A DNA stretch of 20,461 nt from CAMQRS01 sp964370645 (lineage in GTDB: Bacteria > Bacillota_I > Bacilli_A > Erysipelotrichales > Erysipelotrichaceae). The notes under the pieces are model-generated. The model was not told the DNA's origin and searched no databases. It saw nothing but the letters and a program-made list of their open reading frames with translations. Where the stretch lies: NCBI GenBank assembly GCA_964370645.1, contig CAYJJS010000034.1:1-20461 (forward strand). The letters are read 5' to 3'. The translations under genes and the position numbers were made by a program. Position 1 is the stretch's first letter; the number at the start of each line of letters is the position of its first letter. Of this stretch, positions 1 to 7,017 are shown in pieces.

Positions 1-39
1 GTGAAAGGGCAGTGTGTTAAGCCGCTTCACCAACGCGCC
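1..39 (-). tRNA. tRNA-Glu (UUC), 5' part only
   Basis: Read on the minus strand, this is the 5' portion of a tRNA: acceptor strand GGCGCG, a D-arm with the GGTGAAGCGGCTTAA pattern, then an anticodon loop CTTTCAC whose anticodon UUC lies at plus-strand positions 3-5. The layout matches tRNA-Glu. The 3' half lies beyond the left edge, and further tRNAs may follow there. A promoter at 79-107 directs transcription leftwards. Confidence 0.88.
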
Positions 40-56
40 AGTCATATTTGCGGCTT

Positions 57-71
57 GTACTCAGTGAGTAC
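57..71. promoter_or_regulatory. palindrome at the start of the tRNA-Glu transcript
   Basis: GTACTCAGTGAGTAC is a 7-bp-arm inverted repeat around one central base. It lies directly downstream of the minus-strand -10 box, so it begins at about the expected transcription start. It could be an operator or a 5' hairpin of the pre-tRNA. Function is inferred only from position. Confidence 0.4.
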
Positions 72-78
72 ATTGACT

Positions 79-107
79 ATAATACAATAAACTGAAGATA
101 GAGTCAA
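79..107 (-). promoter_or_regulatory. promoter of the tRNA-Glu operon
   Basis: On the minus strand, TTGACT (plus 102-107) is followed by a 17-bp spacer and TATTAT (plus 79-84). This is close to the sigma-A consensus and faces the tRNA-Glu gene about 40 bp away. Confidence 0.75.
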
Positions 108-134
108 GCATTTTTTTCAAAAAGTTAAACAATA

Positions 135-143
135 TGTTATAAT
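135..143 (+). promoter_or_regulatory. extended -10 promoter of sbcDC
   Basis: TGTTATAAT at 135-143 is a perfect extended -10 element (TG-N-TATAAT). No good -35 box is visible at the right distance; the sequence there is T-rich. It lies about 20 bp before the sbcD start, so the leader would be very short. Confidence 0.6.
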
Positions 144-163
144 TTTTTTAAGTGAGGTATTTT

Positions 164-1291
164 ATGAAGATAATGCATATTTCAGACTTACATATTGGTA
201 AGAAAGTAAATGGTTTTTCTATGATAGAAGATCAAGTTTATATATTAGATGTCGTTTTAAATACACTTGTTTCAAGTGGAGCACAAGTATTGCTTATTGC
301 TGGAGATGTATATGATACTTCTGTACCTAGCGTTGAAGCCGTAAACCTTTTTAATCGTTTTTTAAAAAAGGTACACAAACTTAAAGTAACACTTATTATT
401 ATTAGTGGAAATCATGATCAAGTGGAGAGATTGTCTTTTGCTCATGATTTATTGGCAGAGAGTGATGTTTTTATATCTCCTAAATATAATAAGGATACAA
501 AATGTATCACGTTGCAAGATGCATATGGAGATATACACTTTTATATGCTTCCTTTTATAAAACCAATTCATGTGCGTGAAGCGTTAGGTGTAGATGTACA
601 CACTACCAATGAGGCAGTGAAAGCTGCAATCGATGAAATGCATATTAATACAGGTGAGCGCAATGTATTGCTAGCACATCAGTTTATAACAAATGCTTTA
701 ACAAGTGAGTCAGAAGAGGTGAGTGTTGGGGGGAGTGATAATGTGGATGCTCAACATTTTGATGTGTTTGATTATGTTGCATTAGGTCATTTGCATAGAG
801 CACAGTATGTACATAGTAAGCATATTCGTTATTGTGGTACGTTGTTGAAATATTCGATTTCAGAGAGAAATCATCAAAAATCGATAACAATCGTGGAGGT
901 GAAAGAAAAGGGTGTTGTGGATATTCAAAGTATTGAAATAAAAGCGAAGAGGGATATTATACATATCCGTGGATTGTATATGGAAATCACTAGTCCTTCA
1001 TTTTATGCAAATATGAACTTAGATGATTACTATTATATAACTTTATGTGATGAAGAAGATCAATTAGATGCTTTGTTTAAGTTACGTTGTATTTATCCAA
1101 ATATTATGCAAATGGATTATGATAATAAAAGAACAAGAGAACATCGTCCACTTGTATCATTGCAAAAGGTAGAGACTTTGTCGCCACTTGAAATGTTTGA
1201 AAAGCTGTATGTGTTGCAAAATAATACAAGTATGAGTGAAGAACAAGAAGTGTTTCTTAAACAATTGATAGAAGAGATATGGGAGAAATAA
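164..1291 (+). CDS. sbcD: SbcD, nuclease subunit of the SbcCD DNA end-processing complex
   Basis: The product is a metallophosphoesterase-type exo/endonuclease that, with SbcC, opens hairpins and trims blocked double-strand DNA ends (bacterial Mre11). The phosphoesterase motifs occur in order: DLHIG (D8, H10), GDVYD (D48), GNHD (N83, H84), the histidine of AHQF (H172) and GHLH (H209, H211), which together bind the two metal ions. The length of 375 residues is normal. ATG 164 was chosen because it follows an AGTGAGG ribosome site at 151-157 and begins MKIMHISDLH, the usual N-terminus; an in-frame GTG at 152 sits inside that site. sbcC begins 1 base after the stop, so the two are translated as one operon. 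The family assignment is secure; activity is inferred from the conserved residues. Confidence 0.95.
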   Translation: MKIMHISDLHIGKKVNGFSMIEDQVYILDVVLNTLVSSGAQVLLIAGDVYDTSVPSVEAVNLFNRFLKKVHKLKVTLIIISGNHDQVERLSFAHDLLAESDVFISPKYNKDTKCITLQDAYGDIHFYMLPFIKPIHVREALGVDVHTTNEAVKAAIDEMHINTGERNVLLAHQFITNALTSESEEVSVGGSDNVDAQHFDVFDYVALGHLHRAQYVHSKHIRYCGTLLKYSISERNHQKSITIVEVKEKGVVDIQSIEIKAKRDIIHIRGLYMEITSPSFYANMNLDDYYYITLCDEEDQLDALFKLRCIYPNIMQMDYDNKRTREHRPLVSLQKVETLSPLEMFEKLYVLQNNTSMSEEQEVFLKQLIEEIWEK

Positions 1292-1292
1292 T

Positions 1293-4046
1293 ATGCGAGT
1301 GTTAGAACTGGTTTTACATGCGTTTGGTCCATACGCTAAGCAACAAGTTTTTTCAATGGAAGAATTGGGAGAACAAGGACTTTTCTTAATTAGTGGGGAT
1401 ACAGGGGCTGGTAAAACAACTATTTTTGATGCAATTACGTTTGCATTATTTGGAATGTCTAGTGGAAGTCATCGTGAACAGAGTATGTTTCGCAGTAAAT
1501 ATGCATCAATAGATGAACCGACCTTTGTTAAAATGCGCTTTTTATATAATCAAGAAGTGTATGAGCTCACACGAAATCCGGAGTATGCACGTAAGGCAAA
1601 GCGTGGTGATGGGATGACAATGCAAAAAGCCGATGCTACTTTATGTTTGCCAAATGAACAAAGTGTAAGTGGTGTTAAAGAAGTAAATGAATACATACAT
1701 AAACTATTGGGATTGAATTGTAATCAATTTACACAGATTGCAATGATTGCACAGGGTGAATTTTTAAAGTTGTTACTTGCAACTACGGAAGAAAGACAAA
1801 AGATATTTAGGGAAGTATTTAAAACACAATATTATCAACAGTTACAGGAGAGGTTGAAAGAAGAAAGTTATGTAGTAAGCAAACAATATGATCAAATAAA
1901 AAATAGCATTTCTCAATATGTAGAACAAATACATTGTCCAAGTAATAAAAAAGAGTTGTTTGAGCAAATGAAACAGGCGATGCAAAGTGAAAATATCATT
2001 GCTTTTTTACAAGCTATTATTGTTGAAGATGAGAGTTTGCTTTCTATATATAATAAAGAGCAGCAAAGACATGCAGAAATGTTGCAAAAAAAACAACTTA
2101 TGTTAGCAAAAGAACAACAACAAAAGCAACAGGTGCAGAAGCTAGAAATGCTGCAAGAATCGTATGTACAACAAGAAGAGCAACTTTCGCAGTTGAAACA
2201 GCAAGGTGAAGCGATTGAAGTTGAGCAAAAAAAGGAAGAGAAAAGGCAAGAGGAGTCATTTGTATTGCAAGCTCAACTTATAAAATATGAAGAGTATGAG
2301 TCTTTAAAGAGGGGGCATCAATTGCATGTGGATAATGTAATTGAAATAGAAAAGCAACAAGCTATTGAACAACAACACCAAATAGTAAGACAAAAGGAAA
2401 TGGAGCAAGTAGAAATTCAGATACAGAAAGGACAAGAAGAAAGTGTGAATGTTGAAGTTGCCAATGTAAGGATGAAACAAAATGAAGAGAGCGTACAAAA
2501 ATTAGTGCAAGCAATCAAAGAGTGGAAGCTATATACAAGTGGTTTGCTTCAATTGGATGTGTTAAAAGAGCAGTTTGAAAAATCACAATATGTGTATGAA
2601 AAACACCGTGGTGAATACGAAGAGGCTATGCGTCTGTATATGAGTGCACAGGCTGGTATTTTAGCAAAACATTTAGAAGAGGGAGCGCCTTGTCCAGTTT
2701 GTGGATCACAGCACCATCCAAAAAAAGCCAAGGTGAAAACGAGTGTTTTAAGTGAGGAGCAACTTCGCAAGCAAGAACAACAAGTGATGGTGTATCAAAA
2801 ACAGCGAGAAGAAGCGATGCAGCAGGTAATAGCGAAATCAAAGCAGTGCGAAACCTTGTTGGAAGTATGTACACAAACAAGTCGATTGTTTCAACTTTCT
2901 TTAGAGGAGTATGAACAACAATTACAAATGTTGTTACAAAACTATCAAGAACAAATAAAACACGATACAAAACAAATACATCAAGCACAAATCGTGCAAA
3001 AAGAGTTACAGGCATTACAACTGCAAAAAGAAATGTTGGAGAAGCAAATACAAAAGGGGATGTATACTTTACAACAATGGAGTAGTAAACATGCTAGTGC
3101 AAAGACCAGTGTGGCGTTATGTGAAGAACAATTATTGAAGTGCGAACAGCAATTGTTGCATAAAGATGTAAACGAAGTGAGAATTGCACTGCAATTGCTG
3201 AAGCAACAAATACAATCGGCTAAACAAGCGTATCAACAGTATGTAGATAAGAAAGAGGCTATGCAAACTGCACACAATCAAACGAAAGGTCAAATTCATA
3301 TTTTGATTGAGGAAATAAACGCACATATAGTTATTGATACAAGTCGTTTACAACAAGAAATTATAAACTTGCAAGAAGCGTATGAAAAAACACAAATCCT
3401 GTATAAAGAGTGTTATGCTAAGCACAGTCATAATTTAGATATATTGGATGCAATTGTAAAACAATCGAAGAGAAGTAAGGATGTAGAAGTGAAATATTCG
3501 TGGTTGCAAGCGTTGAATAATACGGCGAATGGAAATGTAGCACAAAAAGAAAAAGTGCGTTTGGAAACATACATACAAATGACATATTTCGATCGTATTA
3601 TTGCTAGGGCAAACATTCGATTTATGCAAATGAGTGCAGGGCAATATGAGTTGCTGCGAAAAGAAAATAGCGAAAATAGAAGGAGTCAAAGCGGATTGGA
3701 TTTGAATGTTATAGATCATTATAATGGTAGTGAGCGAAGTGTGAAAACATTATCGGGTGGAGAAGCATTCAAAGCATCCTTGTGTTTAGCGTTGGGTTTG
3801 TCCGATGAAGTACAAAGTAGTAGTGGTGGTATACAAATTCAAACGATGTTTGTAGATGAGGGGTTTGGTACACTCGATGAAACTTCCTTGCAGCTAGCGA
3901 TACAAGCGCTTGTTGGAATTGGACAAAGCAATCGATTGATTGGAATAATTTCACATGTGCAGGAATTGAAAGACAAAATAGAGATGCAAATTGTCGTGGA
4001 GAAAGATAGACAAAATGGAAGTGCAGCTCGTATTGTAAAGGGATAA
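1293..4046 (+). CDS. sbcC: SbcC, Rad50-like ATPase of the SbcCD complex
   Basis: This is an SMC/Rad50-type ATPase that drives the SbcD nuclease and tethers DNA ends. The N-terminal Walker A is GDTGAGKT (residues 35-42). A long glutamine-rich coiled coil runs from about residue 180 to 780. It is interrupted at its apex by the zinc hook CPVC (C467, C470), through which two molecules join. The C-terminal half carries the ABC signature LSGGEAF (from about residue 820) and a Walker B/D-loop segment FVDEGFGTLDE (from about 853). The 917 residues are slightly short for the family, within normal coiled-coil variation. The start lies 7 bases after a GGGAG site inside the end of sbcD. No obvious terminator follows until 4194. 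Confidence 0.96.
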   Translation: MRVLELVLHAFGPYAKQQVFSMEELGEQGLFLISGDTGAGKTTIFDAITFALFGMSSGSHREQSMFRSKYASIDEPTFVKMRFLYNQEVYELTRNPEYARKAKRGDGMTMQKADATLCLPNEQSVSGVKEVNEYIHKLLGLNCNQFTQIAMIAQGEFLKLLLATTEERQKIFREVFKTQYYQQLQERLKEESYVVSKQYDQIKNSISQYVEQIHCPSNKKELFEQMKQAMQSENIIAFLQAIIVEDESLLSIYNKEQQRHAEMLQKKQLMLAKEQQQKQQVQKLEMLQESYVQQEEQLSQLKQQGEAIEVEQKKEEKRQEESFVLQAQLIKYEEYESLKRGHQLHVDNVIEIEKQQAIEQQHQIVRQKEMEQVEIQIQKGQEESVNVEVANVRMKQNEESVQKLVQAIKEWKLYTSGLLQLDVLKEQFEKSQYVYEKHRGEYEEAMRLYMSAQAGILAKHLEEGAPCPVCGSQHHPKKAKVKTSVLSEEQLRKQEQQVMVYQKQREEAMQQVIAKSKQCETLLEVCTQTSRLFQLSLEEYEQQLQMLLQNYQEQIKHDTKQIHQAQIVQKELQALQLQKEMLEKQIQKGMYTLQQWSSKHASAKTSVALCEEQLLKCEQQLLHKDVNEVRIALQLLKQQIQSAKQAYQQYVDKKEAMQTAHNQTKGQIHILIEEINAHIVIDTSRLQQEIINLQEAYEKTQILYKECYAKHSHNLDILDAIVKQSKRSKDVEVKYSWLQALNNTANGNVAQKEKVRLETYIQMTYFDRIIARANIRFMQMSAGQYELLRKENSENRRSQSGLDLNVIDHYNGSERSVKTLSGGEAFKASLCLALGLSDEVQSSSGGIQIQTMFVDEGFGTLDETSLQLAIQALVGIGQSNRLIGIISHVQELKDKIEMQIVVEKDRQNGSAARIVKG

Positions 4047-4193
4047 TAGCGTATATGAGTTTGTTTATATTCATATAAAATGAAAAAAACTTAAAAAATA
4101 AGGTGATAGCGCAATAACGTTCGTAAAATAGTCGTAACAATCATTAAACAAATTTCAATCATGATGTCTTTTGTAATAGACATAGATTTCAGG

Positions 4194-4223
4194 GCTCGAT
4201 TTATAAAACAATCGAGCTCTTTT
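4194..4223 (+). terminator. intrinsic terminator after sbcDC
   Basis: GCTCGATT (4194-4201) pairs perfectly with AATCGAGC (4210-4217) around an 8-base loop, followed by TCTTTT. It most likely ends the sbcDC transcript about 150 bp after the sbcC stop. The stretch 4047-4193 holds only a weak 6-bp inverted repeat (ATGTCT/AGACAT). Confidence 0.75.
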
Positions 4224-4247
4224 AATATAAAAAAGGAGGTTAATTAG

Positions 4248-4618
4248 ATGAATTTCATAAAAGTAAAAATTAAAAAAATTTAAAGAGACAAATATGGCCA
4301 ACAAAAAAAGAGCATGTAATCTTAAATAGATTGGAAAATATCCAAAAAGGTGATTTTATACTTGTATCCACTTATAGAGGAGAAAGATTGCGCTTAGCCT
4401 GTGTTACAGAGCTTCTAGGAGATGATGAAGGGTAACGTTTTGTGCATGGATTTGTATATGAAAAATTACAGCATCAAAACGTTCCTGAGTATAACCAAAT
4501 GTTGATGGACGAATGGTATACATAGTTATTTTCAAGAGGCAGCATGCAGGCTTCGGAATATTTCGATAGATATAATAAAAAAGTAAAATTGCCTCCGCAA
4601 AAAAGGAATAATTCTTGA
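4248..4618 (+). pseudogene. degraded small gene of unknown function (mobile-element relic)
   Basis: A strong AAGGAGG site (4233-4239) precedes ATG 4248, but translation stops after 11 codons. If one A is restored in the A7 tract at 4272-4278, the reading continues in a frame that clearly was coding: it includes WPTKKEHVILNRLENIQKGD and later FVHGFVYEKLQ and SMQASEYFDRYNKK. This is interrupted by an in-frame TAA (4433-4435) and TAG (4523-4525), and ends at TGA 4616-4618. Each stop is one C-to-T change from a Gln codon. The restored product would be about 123 residues, basic and soluble, with a KGDFILV stretch suggesting a beta strand. I do not recognise the family. The neighbouring recombinase relic suggests it was mobile-element cargo. 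Confidence 0.7.
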
Positions 4619-4692
4619 TTTTTATACATTTATAGTGTAGTGTATTTACATAAATAAGTTGACTTTTAACGTTGATTTGTTTTTCACAAAAA

Positions 4693-4722
4693 AAGACAAA
4701 TATTTTATTCGTAAAATATTAT
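4693..4722 (+). promoter_or_regulatory. possible promoter overlapped by an inverted repeat
   Basis: AAGACA (4693-4698), an 18-bp spacer and TATTAT (4717-4722) form a plausible promoter. Across it lies the inverted repeat AATATTTT (4699-4706) / AAAATATT (4713-4720) with a 6-base centre, positioned as an operator would be. It would start an RNA at about 4729, reading into the structured region and the gene at 4893. Confidence 0.4.
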
Positions 4723-4728
4723 CTTATT

Positions 4729-4886
4729 AACGTGAGATTATTGAGGACAGAAAGATGGCTATCGCACACAAAATGTTCGCATTTTGATATCAAGTGTAGG
4801 GCTACAACGTAGTTCGATGGGATGTGGGAACAATCGCCCCACCTTTAATTTCACGAAGACCTTCATTATTGAGGGTCTTTTATTTT
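4729..4886 (+). ncRNA. candidate structured RNA / leader upstream of the nuclease-like gene
   Basis: The stretch has no supported ORF but has dense base-pairing potential. A perfect 7-bp stem CAAAATG/CATTTTG is capped by a TTCG tetraloop (4769-4786), with possible outer pairing of ACAC and GTGT. A short CTAC/GTAG hairpin follows (4802-4812), then a GTGGG/CCCAC hairpin (4824-4842) that competes with CGAT/ATCG pairing (4815-4818 with 4833-4836), and finally the terminator at 4856-4886. The transcript would be about 155 nt and would end a few bases before the start codon at 4893. It could be a free-standing RNA, an attenuating leader or an RNA antitoxin. I recognise no known riboswitch or RNA family and see no tandem repeats. 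The exact 5' end is uncertain. Confidence 0.45.
4856..4886 (+). terminator. intrinsic terminator directly before the 4893 gene
   Basis: AAGACCTTC (4856-4864) pairs with GAGGGTCTT (4871-4879), with one imperfect pair and a 6-base loop, followed by a T-rich tract. It ends only 6 bases before the start codon, so expression of the next gene needs read-through. Confidence 0.65.
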
Positions 4887-4892
4887 TAAGGG

Positions 4893-5261
4893 ATGAAAAA
4901 TAATTATAGAGTAATTGGTAAATTATCTGAAGAGGTAATAGTAAAATATAAACTTCAAGAATTTGCAGGGAAAATAGTTGTAATATATAGTGATATATAT
5001 ATATACGATCATGTTGAGAAGCATAGAAATGAATTCGTATCAGAAAAAAGTTATCAAAAAGCACTTGCTGAAATAGATTCTATTATAAAAAATCCTGATG
5101 GGGTAAATGTGGATTATAAAAAAAGTAGGATAGAATTTGTTAAGAAACTTGATGATAATGTACTAGTAGCAGTTAGGATTAGCGATAAAAAGACGATGAA
5201 AGTAAAGTTGATGTACCCAATATCAAAAGAAAAATACCAGAAGAAATTGAAAACAAGGTGA
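4893..5261 (+). CDS. PBECR3-like (BECR-fold) putative nuclease domain protein
   Basis: This is a 122-residue single-domain protein with no signal peptide or membrane segment. Its layout resembles the PBECR3 family (phage Barnase-EndoU-ColicinE5/D-RelE-like nucleases): an N-terminal IGKLSEEVIVKYKL segment, then IYDHVEKHRNEF with the H40/K43/H44/R45 cluster, a helix ending IIKNPDGVN, and strands IEFVKKLDDNVLVAVRIS (R96) and KLMYPISKEKYQKKLK. The match is from memory of the family pattern, so RNase activity is inferred. ATG 4893 is the first start possible after an in-frame TAA at 4887. AAGGG abuts it with no spacing, so translation should be weak. A terminator lies just upstream, and another contains the stop codon. 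It is intact although both neighbours are ruined, which hints at retained function or toxicity. Confidence 0.6.
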   Translation: MKNNYRVIGKLSEEVIVKYKLQEFAGKIVVIYSDIYIYDHVEKHRNEFVSEKSYQKALAEIDSIIKNPDGVNVDYKKSRIEFVKKLDDNVLVAVRISDKKTMKVKLMYPISKEKYQKKLKTR

Positions 5262-5297
5262 TTAGAGCATTTAACTCTAATCACCTTGTTTTTTTGT
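5252..5297 (+). terminator. very strong terminator overlapping the end of the 4893 gene
   Basis: AACAAGGTGATTAGAG (5252-5267) pairs perfectly over 16 bp with 5275-5290 around a 7-base loop, followed by a T-run. The TGA stop of the gene (5259-5261) is inside the left arm. This isolates the gene from the recombinase relic downstream. Confidence 0.9.
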
Positions 5298-5333
5298 TTT
5301 CACTTAGTTTATTAAAATACTTCGTGTTTTTAT

Positions 5334-5339
5334 TATAAT
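5334..5339 (+). promoter_or_regulatory. -10 box upstream of the recombinase relic
   Basis: TATAAT at 5334-5339 lies 30 bp before the recombinase start codon. No good -35 is seen at 17 bp (ATTAAA at 5311-5316 at best). Confidence 0.45.
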
Positions 5340-5343
5340 AATT

Positions 5344-5359
5344 TAGCATGAATATGCTA
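5344..5359. repeat. inverted repeat abutting the recombinase ribosome site
   Basis: TAGCATGAATATGCTA is a perfect 6-bp-arm palindrome with a 4-base centre. It lies between the -10 box and the GGAGG of the recombinase relic. It could be an operator for autoregulation, or part of an old attachment or crossover site, since these often flank serine integrase genes. Confidence 0.4.
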
Positions 5360-5369
5360 GGAGGTTTTT

Positions 5370-6614
5370 ATGAGTAATATAGCTGTGTATATTAGAGTAA
5401 GTACACAAAAACAAGTGGAGGAAGGAGTTTCTTTGGAGATGTAAAAACAACTTATCGACACATATATCAATTCGGTAGAATTAGATCAATTATATGATAA
5501 GGTTGTTTATTATGTAGATGAAGGTGCAAGTGCTGCATCACTGAGTAGGCCAAAAATGCTTGAATTAATATCAGCTGTGAAAGAAGGCAATATTGGTATG
5601 GTTGTAGCGTATGATTTATCCAGGATAAGTAGAGACATATCGGATAGTAATTTATTTTTACAAATGCTAAAAAAATATGATGTAAATATAAAATGTTTGA
5701 ATGATGAAGTGGAATTGCATTCGGCTGGCAATCGGTTCTCAACGAATGTAAAAAATTGCAGTGAATCAATTTGAACGAGAAAAGACAGTTGAACGCACAA
5801 ATGATGGTTTATTGGCCATCGTAGAAAGTGGCCGTTATCCATGCGGTGGGAAGCTACCTTTCGGGTATTGTCGAGATAAAAAATAGTGAAGTTGTGAAAG
5901 AGATATTTGCGTTAGCCAAAACATATACTCATTTGGAAATTATCCAATATTTAAATGCAAAGTATTCTCTCAAGTTTAGCTTTGATAGATTAAATCGATT
6001 GTTGGCCAATCAATTATATATAGGTGAATTAATGTATAAAGGGAAAATATATAATGATATAGTTCCTGCAATCGTAGATGAACAAACGTTCGAAAAGTAA
6101 AAAGAAGAGTTAGGGTTATATCCTCCAAAGAAGATAAACCCTATATATTCGGGTCGATGTTATATTGTACTTGCAATTCTCTTTTACAATGTTGTTACGG
6201 GACTGGGAAGGATAGTAATCGATATTATTACTACAAGTGTCCAAAATGTAAGAAACAAATCTCGCAAAAGAAAATGATTAATGGGCTGAGTGAATATAAA
6301 ATGTCAAAAATAAAAGTAACAGAGCCAATCCGACACTTGCTTGTGAAGAAAAAAAGCATTAATCGAAGATTAACACTTTTGGAAACGGGGTATGTTGTTG
6401 GAAGTTATAGTAATGAAGAATATTTGAAATTAGATAAACTTCTGTCAAAAGAGCTTGAGGGCATTGAAAAATGTTTAGATATTCTTAAGCCAAAGGATTT
6501 GACTGTTATATTTTCTAAGTCAATTGAGGAACAAAAAAGTTTTTTAAAACATTTCTGGAATGTGTGACTATAGATATGGTGAAGCAACAAGTTCAGGAAG
6601 TGCGATTAAAGTAA
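5370..6614 (+). pseudogene. large serine recombinase, inactivated (six lesions)
   Basis: The gene starts with a good AGGAGG site and MSNIAVYIRVSTQKQVEEG, the resolvase-type catalytic domain (Tyr7, Arg9, nucleophile Ser11; later DLSRISRD). Next come the Recombinase domain (about 5840-6100), a zinc ribbon with YCTC and KCPKCKK (6160-6260) and a C-terminal helical tail ending VKQQVQEVRLK. Reassembled, it is about 415 residues, shorter than many 500-residue transposon or phage integrases. Lesions are: TAA at 5442 where Gln is expected; +1 A in the A6 tract 5750-5755; +1 A in the A6 tract 5878-5883; TAA at 6098; a one-base loss near 6148; and another near 6560. No fragment could make an active enzyme. 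It marks the region as the remnant of an integrated element. Confidence 0.92.
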
Positions 6615-6698
6615 TGCTTCAAGCGGTGTTTCAATTTTGATTTCTATATATAAATAGATGTTGCATTGTTTATTCTAAAATGCTACTGTGGAATAGAC

Positions 6699-6723
6699 AA
6701 AAAAAGGAGCGAACGCTCCTTTT
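6699..6723 (-). terminator. intrinsic terminator (minus strand, possibly bidirectional)
   Basis: AAAAGGAGCG (6702-6711) and CGCTCCTTTT (6714-6723) form a perfect stem with only AA between them, so the closing pair probably opens to make a GAAC loop. The A7 run at 6699-6705 gives a T7 tail on the minus strand. The plus-strand tail is only TTTT, so termination of minus-strand transcripts is favoured. Confidence 0.75.
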
Positions 6724-6776
6724 CATAAATCGTATATTTGCATCGACCTGTAAATACGGATCCTCATACTTTTTAC
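6699..6776 (-). ncRNA. candidate small RNA downstream of tRNA-Leu
   Basis: On the minus strand TTTACT (plus 6806-6811), a 17-bp spacer and an extended -10 TGATATACT (plus 6783-6791) predict a start near 6776. About 55 nt later a GGAGCG/CGCTCC hairpin with seven Ts ends the transcript. Between them CGTAT and ATACG can pair around an internal loop. There is no ORF of note. Alternatively the terminator simply ends the tRNA-Leu transcript and the promoter is fortuitous. The sequence 6615-6698 on the plus strand contains only a weak hairpin. Confidence 0.4.
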
Positions 6777-6782
6777 TAGGAT

Positions 6783-6811
6783 AGTATATCAAATACCATC
6801 TATGTAGTAAA
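6783..6811 (-). promoter_or_regulatory. promoter for the candidate sRNA
   Basis: TTTACT at plus 6806-6811, a 17-bp spacer, and TATACT at plus 6783-6788 preceded by TGA (extended -10), all read on the minus strand. Confidence 0.45.
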
Positions 6812-6916
6812 GTATATCACATTGTTTAACACAATGGAATATATCTGTAAAATGTGCCAGTTGTAAATATAATATACACTGGTCTTTTCTTTACATGTGC
6901 TTTCGAATTTATAATA

Positions 6917-6999
6917 TGGTGCGGATGAAGGGACTCGAACCCCCACGGTTACCCGCCAGATCCTAAGTCTGGTGCGTCTGCCAATTTCGCCACATCCGC
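6917..6999 (-). tRNA. tRNA-Leu (UAG)
   Basis: The minus strand gives a full cloverleaf: acceptor GCGGATG/CATCCGC, a D-arm, an anticodon loop CTTAGGA (anticodon UAG), the long variable arm expected for Leu, a T-arm with GGTTCGAGTCC, discriminator A and encoded CCA (plus TGG at 6917-6919). The 83-nt length is at the low end for a class II tRNA. Confidence 0.96.
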
Positions 7000-7017
7000 G
7001 TATTTGAATGCTTAACT

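Noticed and set aside
152..163. GTG 152 as the sbcD start
   Set aside because: It overlaps the ribosome site and adds four residues before the conserved MKIMHISDLH.
2304..4140. Several minus-strand open frames opposite sbcC
   Set aside because: They run antisense to a strongly supported gene and lack ribosome sites and recognisable motifs.
4729..4886. Classical type III antitoxin repeat array, T-box or purine riboswitch
   Set aside because: No tandem repeats are present, there is no T-box core sequence, and no known aptamer pattern is seen.
4759..5064. Minus-strand open frame of about 100 codons across the RNA region
   Set aside because: It is AT-rich, crosses a terminator hairpin, has no convincing ribosome site or motif, and overlaps the better-supported plus-strand gene.
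4248..6614. In-frame stops in the relic genes read as a recoded genetic code
   Set aside because: Both TAA and TAG occur at the interrupted sites, frameshifts accompany them, and the healthy genes around use TAA, TAG and TGA as normal ends. Decay explains it better.
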